Part shown: one piece after another, positions 30,001 to 38,232 of the stretch
Layout of the letters: the number at the start of each line of letters is the position of its first letter
Numbering within the stretch: the first letter of the stretch is position 1
DNA from: Irpex lacteus
Taxonomy: Eukaryota; Basidiomycota; Agaricomycetes; Polyporales; Irpicaceae
DNA: 64,000 nt
Direction: 5' to 3'
Assembly (NCBI GenBank): GCA_001986395.2
Contig: MQVO02000048.1
Location: 62,001-126,000, forward strand
Notes under the pieces: model-generated
Database searches by the model: none
What the model was told of the DNA's origin: nothing
What the model saw: only the letters and a program-made list of their open reading frames with translations
Made by a program: the position numbers and the translations under genes

Positions 30001-31066
30001 GATAGGCTTTGAAGTACACAGTGGCATACTCGGGATCTTGGATGCTCATCTTGCTAAGTCTAGAGATTAGATGCTCGAAGTCATCCTCGCTTGGGGTTTT
30101 ACTGCCCTTTGCTGGTGAATTAGATCCTGATTTTGACTTGTGCGATTCGCTGTCACTTTCAGACTCTGATGAGCTTACAGATTGCGCTTTCTTTGGAAGG
30201 CGAAAGCGAGTCTTACGAACTGGCTTTTCCTTTTCCTTAGAGTGGGACTTTCTGGGCTTTTTCTTAACAGTAACTTTAACTTTCTGGTCATCACTGCTTT
30301 CGCTTTTGGAATCAGATGATGATTCAGACGTTTCAGATTCGCTGTCTTCAGAATCAGAGGGTAACCTATCATTATCAAAGCGATCTCGCTTGAGTAATGT
30401 TTCTGCTGCTTTGGCCACATCAACAATGTCGAAGGGTGTGTCTAAGTCGTGATTAGGCTTGGAACTCATAAGGCGAAGCTCAATACGATCTCGGAAGCGA
30501 CGAGGAATTCCTTTCCAGAAATAAATCGCTCGCTCCTCTTTGTCGATCTTGCCTTTAGCCTCGAGCCATCCTGATATACGAATGAACTCACGGTTATACT
30601 TCATCCATGCTGCTTGATTGGCAAAGGGTTCCTTCGCTCGGCTAGTGATCACAAAGCTTTCCAAGTCTCGCACCTTGTATCGGCGTGAGTCCTTGTCTGC
30701 TTCATAGAACTTTCGCAGGTCTTTAGCAAACTGGGTCCAGTTTGGAGTTCGATAACTAGTAAGTCCTTCCATAAACTGGCGCACAGCTTTAGAGCAGTAC
30801 TGCGTAATATTCTCAACCTTTTCCTTATCGGTAGTCAGGTTGTACTTTGGGATCATTCGCTCATAGTGTCGGAGAAAAATATCAACTTCGGCTGACTTTC
30901 CTTTGAACTTCTTGGGTGCTCCCTTCATTCCTAGGAAAGGCATATCCGTTACTGATAGTGGCGGTATCGCTGCCATGGTGGGCAACGATGACCTAGATGT
31001 TGGAGTAGTTGGTGTTGAGATTGTCGATGGTGGACTTGATATGGATAGTGAGGTGTCACTACTCAT
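24008..31066 (-). CDS. gag: E2 ORF1: Gag, zinc knuckle, protease, second zinc knuckle region
   Basis: Predicted 2,352 aa from the ATG at 31066. It matches the E1 protein except for the missing 18 residues at the spliced junction (26015/26016) and two substitutions that I see, both in the N-terminal ~260 residues. The first CCHC knuckle, the DTGS protease site (28856-28867) and the second CCHC knuckle are all intact. The stop is TAG at 24008-24010; the next codons, ATC CTT CCT, continue directly into pol. Confidence 0.9.
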   Translation of the reverse strand: MSSDTSLSISSPPSTISTPTTPTSRSSLPTMAAIPPLSVTDMPFLGMKGAPKKFKGKSAEVDIFLRHYERMIPKYNLTTDKEKVENITQYCSKAVRQFMEGLTSYRTPNWTQFAKDLRKFYEADKDSRRYKVRDLESFVITSRAKEPFANQAAWMKYNREFIRISGWLEAKGKIDKEERAIYFWKGIPRRFRDRIELRLMSSKPNHDLDTPFDIVDVAKAAETLLKRDRFDNDRLPSDSEDSESETSESSSDSKSESSDDQKVKVTVKKKPRKSHSKEKEKPVRKTRFRLPKKAQSVSSSESESDSESHKSKSGSNSPAKGSKTPSEDDFEHLISRLSKMSIQDPEYATVYFKAYRIDPIIKELVPTPSEQRRISPTTSASAPRERQSFEREPPPHMSGGFSTQNCFGCGKQGHSMRFCPDLRDLANKGVIRYGANNQWVMSNGSSIRRNYLGEPLTEAIERLQNSSNLITIDDQPAEADLTDDEVYAIQHDPNPYAFFKGDIEYEDPDMAAYPVESSDMRMKAKRDRFQGVVPPPLRKDSGARFKDKQNPNKENVDPRPKPTPKPVPVPVPVRPHEEDVRMFDPDNDSDIEEDIPLSRKNAQRKPPPGIRHDQFKPKPAPNPAPRDEPVKRQPRQSEIQSHVNPNTVLDKMLSAPVSLQVGELMAVSREMTQRMQDVLRLKQAKAPADTKLATATEYQEDEPTTVAAFMPKTRSQLIRLTLHCNGIPIETIIDTGSMLNICSKKTWLNCIKQPVDVTRSIVMNDANGGEGTLSGFLAEVPLRCGDVLTFANMYIGEHAPFDLLLGRPWQRGNFITIDERREGTFLVFKDQDLNSQWEMLVAGEPRPPHDVYDEYYSHQRQKVQKVRISEAYLSMHSEDSAHARIEEVKEDEDPVTATESTKTLPQDPADIKQKRRAEVLESTLLALDIPEGLVEQELDNFMLSPVSRSSRNTQKNNSEEPAKVLVTQSQSQDLSETFKFMTMDDTELPSTSTVIVREVKSPQATADQSPSPEIKLSTADEARMVSIIENELNCGGLTFKQWMQNAQKYLRELFEADMRAVNEAWDVYDGPESQFLTRQNDERMAYLRSEHRWDILNQDRRVLGHWMREVSNWSYERERPSVSHVNGETSHESHLPKPLRPDLSLVLMGQTPSSQFEAAITEVLSEFPNKAVSHALHPDCCGTTHAFSACSARSGPEGVSSNRTTDVQAHQCQRPELGRHLDNQQVQPHSKPNQKKQSGAPVNLPTARGNIPWNARNQKGKSQRTARNLSTNKGTHLNQNPTSTASKEPPTHPRGQPSAHQATAPRLKPSRDKHWQKSGSRGHRIVPRNQTNVSSLSRKGIIEHARTPTLSGSPPIAQKGSRPTRPPRQRQRTSRRACFGCGSPSHEMSKCCELERREQRGEFRRKGMRLELPNGRVLRKQNRNPPLLSQLDALQRLIEGKGDCPKSSHDVTNRVSGLDKALVSLPNKPRTHRMPKSPAPLEPTPPDPVIYRSVAVATSPPSTPLATPVAPPSERVRAVIRHNMNAPFAVCIPPEPEQSVAYVIFRCMLTPAQAANLLEGLAYRGVIHLASNPFPTVEEARRRMYGFDMYRTSHPVIGDLIILAGERNFSIPPFELQVNRNVRAIEGQRNSQGHYLTAPAGDTTRCAHSPILVLDRLIVLGSPNAPPRGMHPVEWSPVEFIGHRDRVGLLIGPASPVSDSGETDEGDENGVAEKGHSKEGESDDLKHLREVIKGMSPISAHSHATHRRSPEQERLTDARAEAELRDFFGSDSEIGSISSPDTDEITSSIPAPGSGNLQPTQPPATWTPPASWSLPVSTSSLSIPSSSLPTPPSSPTTGPSLLSLLYSAAPTVLDVSERPHLDYEYARPQHEDLARRIVQETDERYVPCPSGHVPIAHPTSLSLLLDALRAQVAVNTRNRLLTAGDVPVEPIEDGVRQLTIHSDPRTNNDNDIPAATSSTNNDDSDTPDAPADPVMIMHGYAIEAALRDAPVFARARLPGLPQDRAFLMDPQVLAGVERLTLNDATIEETVDIELEEEDTSSEEDTSSDESIDIDPYEGASVIDSIDCFLAEPDAAGILHPPAWMDHDSVMASPTSPLCPTPGSCTYDEKIAVLSRPPLLPGEAIAEDPPSPYDEGYTSRPWVTPPRICPPSRCTHTAHHVISTLIAFKDVINAQEFQEDDRTRRRRRFSAPNSEIAAMYATDDSDSDGLVVHWLARRALVRRLRPIIELAQDLGLERFLRTFRNLDPEDHAELQLALTALFLPKQEFDGNPYLDPVEEIEALQARVFFAISNQYHGYVAETLDNTLAYRASDTDNETIQGYRRRGIFGGHWSVPTFPQDFRDICLETFQRAV

Positions 31067-31108
31067 ACACAAGCCGAGTCTATGATTTCCTTAACTGTAA
31101 TCTTTCCC

Positions 31109-31127
31109 CCCCTCGCGGTGGGCTCCA
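31109..31127 (-). other. E2 primer-binding site
   Basis: Same TGGAGCCCACCGCGAGGGG sequence as in E1, two nucleotides inside the 5' LTR (31130). Confidence 0.65.
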
Positions 31128-31129
31128 GA

Positions 31130-32223
31130 TGTCGAGATCAGAAAATGAGATTGCAAGTGCAGCGGCCTGGGATACGTAAGACGACTGAGACGCGGTAAGT
31201 GTTATGATACCAGGCAGAGCAAATAGATATGTGGTGTAGAGTTGGATGGGAAACGGAAGGGGGAATCGAAGTGGGTGTGACTAGCACTACGCCTAGCGAT
31301 GAGTAGCTCTGGGTCTGGTGAACACGAAGGTCGGAGTGATGTCTACGATACGCAAGCCTAATCTCTTCTGCCGAGAGTCGATGGACCAGACGTTAAGTCG
31401 ATCTATCCCGGTCGTTCGTGTTGGGGAGTGAAAGACGTTTAGACAGGAACTATAGACTATGAGAAGGTGGGTTTAGAGTTGAGAGTAGAGTGAGAGAGTA
31501 GAGGGAAGAAACAAGCAATACCCTGGATCAGACTAATACGATACGATACCTGATACGATGAACGACTACGGCTGAATCCTCACGAGTACTTGATACTAGC
31601 AGCGTAATAGACAGCTCCCTTCGCAGCTCTGTGCGCCTGATGAGTGTCTACTTACGTGATAGCTATCAAGCAACCAAGGAGTTCTGAAAGGCTAACCCGC
31701 TCGTGGAGTTACACCTAAGCTATAGACGTAAAACGTACGACTTGAACGTTCCTACTAACTGACTCGGTGGGTACTAAATGCTTCCTCTGAAGTTGCTTGG
31801 ATTCTGGGGCAGGAAGGCCCCTCTATTTATATGTACAGGAAGTCATGTATCTACTAGCATAGCCTCAGGGATCTGTATCTACAATGGCCGTGACAACGCT
31901 GTGCGTTGCCGATATGAAACACGTAGCAAGGTGGGGATGACATAGGTTTGCTGTGCAGTGTGTTCCGGAATGTTCTGCAGCATAGCCACAGTGCATAGCC
32001 TCACGTATGCTGACTCATTTGGTTGTCGTGGATGCAGAATGACTCATAGGTAGTGCACAGCCACATCGTAGCCCGCGCATAGCTTCACATATCCATGCAT
32101 AGCTTTGCACAGCCTCATCGTGACCTAGGTTACTGGTGGGGTCTAGGAGTCCGGTAGGGTCTGCTGAGTCTCAGTAGTGAGTTTGCACATGTAACCAACA
32201 CATTACGAAGTAATGGCGTTACA
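31130..32223 (-). repeat. E2 5' LTR (LTR-D)
   Basis: 1,094 bp, TG...CA, next to the primer-binding site and Gag start. It matches LTR-C by eye. Confidence 0.95.
31823..32047 (-). promoter_or_regulatory. Likely U3 promoter of E2: TATA box and two TGACTCA sites
   Basis: TATAAATAG on the minus strand at 31831-31823, and TGACTCAT at 32011 and 32040, at the same offsets as in E1. The bases just around the sites differ slightly between the two LTR types but the sites themselves are kept. Confidence 0.5.
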
Positions 32224-35200
32224 CCGGTGGTAAAGTCTTTTTCGGTGATGACTACAACGATCACAGGCGTCGTCACAGGGTAGCCAGCCCCAGCATAGAT
32301 TCTGTAACATCGCAGTTGTCTTCCTTCGCCATCGATTCATCACTTAACGAAGTTGAGGGCCGTATGTTTGCCACTACTATTGCATCCCCATCGTCCACTC
32401 CTTCGTATCAACCTACTCCATTGACTGCAGACGACCTAGAGGCAGTGCTCGCCCCAGTTCTCACACAAATCCATGTCAAATCATCGACCGCTTCTGAGCC
32501 AGATGCAGATCATTCTGTTAGAGCTCCTTCCTCCAGTGGTAACGAGAGTCGTCGCGCCGAAGTTGCCCTTGTACTTCTCGATAACATCGAAAAGCGGCTC
32601 GATGTATGCACAGAGAATGTCTCTTCAGTAGCCCCTCACACATTGGGTGCTCTTTGTCAAGAACTCCATGATCTACGAGAGGCTACGGTGGCCATCCGAC
32701 GTCGCTCGTCTATAATTTATCAAAGAAAAGAGAAGATTCTTGTTGCTCTAGACGAACTTCAGCGCCGCATCGAGAGCTTCGAGCAGACCGCTTCGTTGTC
32801 CTACCCCGTGGAGTTCTCCTCCGGTTAGTGATCTCTATCTATCAACCCTCCTATTGTGTCACTCACTCATAATCCAGAACACCACTTCAAGCATCCGATT
32901 ACATCCTACGCTCCCGCTGCACAGGTTGCCATGCTTCTGGCAGTTGTCAGCACAGTCATTACCGGTGTCTCCCGCATGGCTGGCGATTTCTTCATGCGCA
33001 TTGTGACGCTTGCGCTGTACTCCATTGCACAGAATCCAGACGGTACTGTTGATCCACATCGGCAGAACGTCCTCAGTCAACTCCCGTCTACGGTATCCTC
33101 CGCTTTGGCAAAGTTCCAGCTCGATGGTCAGACTACTGTTTTTGCCGTTTGCCCCAGTTGTCATTACACGTATGAACCATCTTATGCACCTGGATCTGAC
33201 GTGGCGACATACCCGGAGCGTTGTACCAATCGTCCAAGGTCGAAAATCTGTCCAGAGGGTTTATGCGACACTGTTCTCACCGAAGGGGGTTCCCCATCTA
33301 CTCCGCTCAAGACATTCATCTACCATAGCTTTCATGACTATCTAGCCTCATTGCTTGCCCGTGCTGATATAGAAGAGCTCATGGATCACGCGTGCGACGA
33401 CTTCATGCATTCTGTTCGTGATGGATCTGGGTTGATGTCCGATATATTCGACGGCGCTTTCTTACGGGAGTTCTACCTCGATAAAGAAGGCAAAGTATTG
33501 TTCCTCGATCGCGGTGACGGCACGGAAGGACGATATGCCTTCGTCTACTTCGTTGACTTCTTCCCTCCAGAGGGCCGGCGAGGACACACTTCCACTAAGT
33601 CATTGGGCATCATCGCCATGGCATGCCTTAATCTTCCGGCGAGCATCAGATATCTACCCGAAAATATCTATATCGCCGGCATCATACCTGGTCCAAATCA
33701 GCCTCATATGGAAGAGATCAACCACTACCTTCGACCGGCGATTTTAGATATGCGGGGCAGTTGGATCCGAGGCGTGCGGGTTAGTAGGACGGCGAAGTAT
33801 GAGACAGGACGAGTTACACGAAGTGCCATTGTTGTCTGTGTCTTTGATTTGCCAGGGGGCCGAAAAGCCACTGGAATGCCTGCGCCCGGTTCTCATTGGC
33901 TATGTACTAAATGCAATCTCTATGGCAAAGCCAATCTTCGCCGTTATGATTGTGAGCATTGGGAGGATAGGAACGCCGACGATCTTCGTGCCGCAGCGGA
34001 AGCATGGGAGTCGGCGGAGACGTACCTTGCTCGTAAGAAGCTCTTCGATACTCACGGTGTCCGCTGGTCTGAACTTTGGCGATTGCCGTACTTTGATCTT
34101 CCTCGCCAAGTCGTCACCGAGATCATGCACGCGCTCTTGGCTGGCCTTGCCGAAGACGAAAGTCGACTCGCTCTTGGAATATCTACCACCCTGGCTCGTA
34201 TGGCTGATGTTGAACCCCCTGCGTTTACCTGGACTTTCGTAACTCCTGTTGCCGGTAGTGGTCTAACACCGGCGGAGGTCAAGCAGATCAACAAAATCCA
34301 CAGTGTCCTCGTCACAGCTATCGCTCGCCCCGGATCTTCTGAACCTGTAGAACCTGAAGGCGCAGAAGGTGTTGATATCTTGCCACGTGATCTGAACTGG
34401 TTACAGAGGCGACTTCGTCAGTTCACAATCCCCGCCTTGCATGCAGTGGCCAGCGAACTAAATGTTACGCCCACTCATCCGACACGCGTACTCAAGGAAC
34501 ATTATGTCTCGGCACTTCTCCAGTGGCGGCAATTGCGTCCGTTTCGTACTAGCGAGAACCCGGGAGTACAACCGCAACAGGTCGTTACTTCCGATGTCAT
34601 GGCTAGGATTAGGAAAGTCATTGACGAGTTGGAGGCGCCATCATGGCTTGGGTCGGTGCCCCTCGACTTTGGTGCGCCATCAGCGGGAACATTAAAGGCT
34701 GATCAATGGCGTACGTTGTTCACCGTGCATCTTCCTATCGCTCTCATTAGCCTTTGGGGCGAAGGAACTTCCCATCCCTCAGTCTACGCCGCGACACATT
34801 TACGAAGTACCTTGGATCATTTCATGAAGCTGGTAAATTGTATTTTACTGGCGTTCTCGCGTAAGATGTCGTCGAGGCGTGCCGAGGAATATCGTCTCAA
34901 CATCAAGGAATACATTTCCGATCTCCCGAATCTTCACCCTCAAGTGTCAGCCCGCACCAACCATCATGTCGCATTTCATGTTTATGATTTCCTCCTCCTT
35001 TACGGCCCCGCGCACTCATGGTGGGCATTCCCATATGAACGCCTTATCGGACGGCTAGAACGCATGCCTAGTAACCATATCATCGGTAAGCTGCTTTCAT
35101 CAAGTGTTGTTCTTGTTAGTCCTAACCGAGTGTGATGTTTACAGGTGAGATGGAGTCGACTCTCTTGCGTTCTTTCATAAGGGCATCCAGGCTTCGACAG

Positions 35201-35482
35201 TGGATCGCTCGCCCCGATTGCCCCCCCGCCCTGGATGCTGTTCGTATCATTTTTGAGAAAGCGTTCGGTACCGGACCTCAGCCAGATGACTTGGCTGAAG
35301 AGCCAGGCCAACTCGTGAAGACTCCCAGTGACCTTCGACTGCTAACTGGGCACAGTTCGCTTAAACTCCAAGCACGATACCGTCAAGATAGCGTGGTTTT
35401 TGCACGTGCTTCCACTCATGCCGGTAACAGTCTCATTCGTTTCTATTGTAGGCATCGCGAAAATAATAAGTTTTTGTCCTAG

Positions 35483-36195
35483 GTAGACATAAGTAAAACA
35501 TCCAAATCTCGCAGCATCACCTAACCCCAGCGAGGGTAATTATTAAAAAGGTAGATTCTGATATCGTATAACTTGATCACCCTATATCATCCTGACCACG
35601 GTGATGTACCTTTATCATGGTAACTCATGGTGCCGCGCCTTTCCCATGGTATTCCATACTGCTGAAGATTATCTAGCATGTTCATCATATCTCAACCGTA
35701 TACCTGATATACTGGGTAGCCCGGCTGTTTGGCACGCTGGATACGGTACGGTTGCACAAATCGCTCGTAAAAATGAATGCAGTTATATTATCACATGTGA
35801 TAGCGAGGTAAGGATACAGTTACAGGTCCGAGACGTTCGATGGGAGGTCCGAGAGTAAAGATCGAGAGCAAGCATGATGTACAAAAGGCGAGCCAGAGTG
35901 CGAGAACGATGAGGCGAGAGAGAAAGCGAATTCTTGCAATAGGATCCGTCGTCCGATAGATGTCGGAAAGCGAGCATCATGATAGAAAGCAGGGCGAAGC
36001 AGAGTCGAGACTTGAGAGGTCATGCAGAGAGATCGAGCATAGCATAGGACTCGGAGACGGCAGAGCATTGTAAGGGCGTGGAGAGTGTGCAGATCAAGCA
36101 GCGAGAATTCCTGAAACTAAAGGCGATAAGTGGCTATAAGCGGTGAAACGTGAGACGTGATAATGACACCAGAGACTCACAAACGTACGGACATT
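35483..36195. other. Intergenic region after the Tnp2 gene
   Basis: About 700 bp without a supported gene. It is AT-richer just after the stop, then purine-rich from about 35850 to 36070. I looked for CACTA-like terminal inverted repeats of the Tnp2 element and could not identify them. Confidence 0.4.
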
Positions 36196-37977
36196 CTATG
36201 CAGACGCGGATTTTCCACGGGCAGCCTCGCGTTCGGCACGTTGGCGGGCCATCGTTTCGGCCATCGTTTCGTGGGCCGGCTGTTGATTGTGCTGCACATT
36301 CAAGTGCACACTTTGTGGTCCGAAGACGTGCCTAGAATCGATGAGAGACTTATTGAGCGCAGGCATACACAGGAAAATGAGAAGAGCAAGCTCTATACAT
36401 ACAGATTGTACCATTGCAGCGTTTCCACTGCCCAGATACTGTCACGGTCATCGAAAGCAGCTAAAACGGCGTCCCAAAGCGACAGGAGATTGACTCCGCC
36501 GTCTTGTAAGTGCCAACTGTTGCGGCTACAGAGTGCGAAGTAGCACTATCCGGTGGTGTGAGTCAGACGGACACACTGGTGTACACTTGCTTACCATGAC
36601 AGCTGCCCATGCGATCATCTCTGGCGTCACTTGCTTGATATCTAGCTGAACTGCTACTGGCGGTTGCCCCACAGAGGATGGTCCGGGGAGGTTGCTAAGT
36701 GCGGATGAAGGGCCTGTAAAGAGATGCCGAAGAACCTAGTATAACAAATGAGAGTGTGCAGTGCGTGAAGAGAAGCATGAGTTTATATACGTACCGACAG
36801 CAATAGTGGCCCTCGAAAGAGGCCGTATTCGACATCGTCTTTTCGAAACTCCTCCGAGTGATATAAGAAGGTCATATAATCACCCGCTAGTAATAGCCTC
36901 CGACCTTCAACCACGTCACAGCAGAAACTATCAAAGGGAAACGTCAGAATACATCGGGTGGAAGAGGAAAGAGGGAGAGCGTGTTATCAAACCTGTCAGG
37001 GTTCGCATCAAACTCGTCAGAGCTGCTGCGTGGGCACAGCAAGCGGCCTATGGCAATATGCTTCCATCCTCGCACAGATTTGTCAGATGTGGCGAGGATC
37101 ATGAAGTTGTGTTCGTTGTCAGCGTTCGGGATGAGCAATAAAATGCCTTTGCGACAACTTTTGATGTCATCTCTTCGACCGGCATCTGCGTGCTCATTGA
37201 GCTAATTGGACCAAGTGTATACGAGCGATCAGTCTGCATATATGCACATTCCCGAAACTATGGCTACTTACGAAGTCAATATAATTAGTCATGCGGGTTT
37301 CATCCGCAGTCAGGTACTTGAGATCTGACTCAAGGTCAGGGAACAACTCGAAGAGCTGCTCATACTGCTGTGCGAGTCTCTTGCATTCAGCCGCACCACT
37401 CAATATACAGTTAGTGGTTATATGCGCGATATGCCGAGATAGAATACACATACATCTTTTTTAAATGCGCTTCCACATGCAGGGGGACGTCAGGCTCGTC
37501 CTCAACATCGTCAGTGTCTATACAGTAAGGGCCGTAATGGAAAATATCCTTGACTTCGACGGCAGGGCCGAGAAACTTGGGAATACACCTGGCTCTTTTT
37601 CTGAGCTCTTTAATATGTTTTGAGGAGCTCAATGAGAAATGATGAGTGCATATATAAAGGTTAATTGACGTGACAACTTACCGGAGCAAGGCATTGTCAC
37701 CGTTCAAGGCTTGGACAACCTCTGCAAGGCGCGGTGATGCCTGAGGTTCAGAGTCAGCAGCGGAGCCGGTTTTGTCTACCGGGTCTTCTTCGTCTGCATC
37801 TTGAGAAAGTTGATCTTCTTCTTCCTCGTCTTCCTCGTCCCCATTGACGGGGCTGCTGCGTTGAGCAGCAGAAGGAGGCGGATGTACAGGCACTGCTGAG
37901 GGCTTGTTTGTGTTCTTCTTCTTCGGAGCCGCAGCGGCAGAAGTTGGGGGACAACGGCGTTTGAACGGAATGGTCAT
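36196..37977 (-). CDS. DUF6698-like protein of Agaricomycetes
   Basis: Eight exons can be spliced with consistent phases: 37977-37682, 37600-37454, 37398-37272, 37201-36993, 36897-36795, 36735-36595, 36545-36403 and 36331-36196, giving 433 aa. All introns are GT-AG. The first ~95 residues are disordered: a Lys/Pro part, then an acidic Glu/Asp run. The rest has segments I recall from a large mushroom-specific family (DUF6698, recalled from memory): RGWKHIAIGRLLCP, YGLFRGPLLL, RHLFTGPSSAL, WAAVMCYFALCS and WYNLHVFG. The C-terminus is a basic, coiled-coil-like RQRAEREAARGKS. Function is unknown. It lies head-to-head with the Plavaka transposase, 255 bp apart. Family members commonly occur near transposons, so it may be cargo or an accessory gene. 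Confidence 0.72.
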
Positions 37978-38232
37978 GGTGGTACTGGGCGAAGGGAAAA
38001 ACTGGGCAAGCAGGAATTTATTGAGATTCAATGTCACAGTGACACGCTGGGCTTGAGCTCAAGCTCGCACATCTGTGTGAAGCCTGTCACATGATCGTGT
38101 CACGCGCGCTTTTATTATCTGTTCTTAGATGAGCTTTGAGCGTAAGCGCGCTCTGTTATCTCTCTTCCTACTACTGCCAGCATGCGGCTGGTAGTGGTCG
38201 TTGTTCATATTCTATTGCTTTTAACTCTCATC

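Larger units (their letters stand above)
18081..32223 (-). mobile_element. Ty3/Gypsy LTR retrotransposon E2, intron-less copy
   Basis: This is a 14,143-bp complete element of the same family and orientation as E1. Its 1,094-bp LTRs (18081-19174 and 31130-32223) match each other by eye but differ from the E1 LTRs. The target duplication is CCGG (18077-18080 and 32224-32227). The internal region is 11,955 bp against 12,070 bp in E1; the 115-bp difference is exactly the sum of the two E1 introns. ORF1 and pol are intact. E2 interrupts the Tnp2 transposase gene after its 18th codon. Confidence 0.95.
18025..35482 (+). pseudogene. Tnp2/CACTA-type transposase gene interrupted by E2
   Basis: The ATG at 18025 starts a frame of 18 codons plus 2 nt. 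E2 then interrupts it at 18081-32223. After the 4-bp duplication the same frame resumes at 32228. Introns are 32824-32877 (54 nt) and 35086-35144 (59 nt), both GT-AG and phase-consistent; the stop is at 35480-35482. The N-terminus has Cys-rich (CNCIAC) and HRRRH residues like a zinc module. The body has segments typical of Agaricomycete Tnp2 (Transposase_21) proteins: YLPENIYIAGIIPGPNQPHM, INHYLRPAI, CTKCNLYG and FPYERLIGRLERM. Apart from E2 I see no stop or frameshift. A possible 5'-UTR intron runs from GTAAGC (17955) to CCAG (18022). The disruption is by insertion only; the product is presumably lost or truncated. Confidence 0.85.

Noticed and set aside
2312..32223. E1 and E2 as one segmental duplication
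   Set aside because: They have different target duplications, different flanks and different LTR types, so they are separate insertions.
35783..36068. Small minus-strand frames after the Tnp2 gene
   Set aside because: Short and compositionally biased by a purine-rich tract; no support from splicing or motifs.
38182..38232. An upstream Plavaka start with a hydrophobic MRLVVVVVHILLLL leader
   Set aside because: A secretory leader makes no sense for a transposase. ATG 38233 directly precedes the zinc finger.
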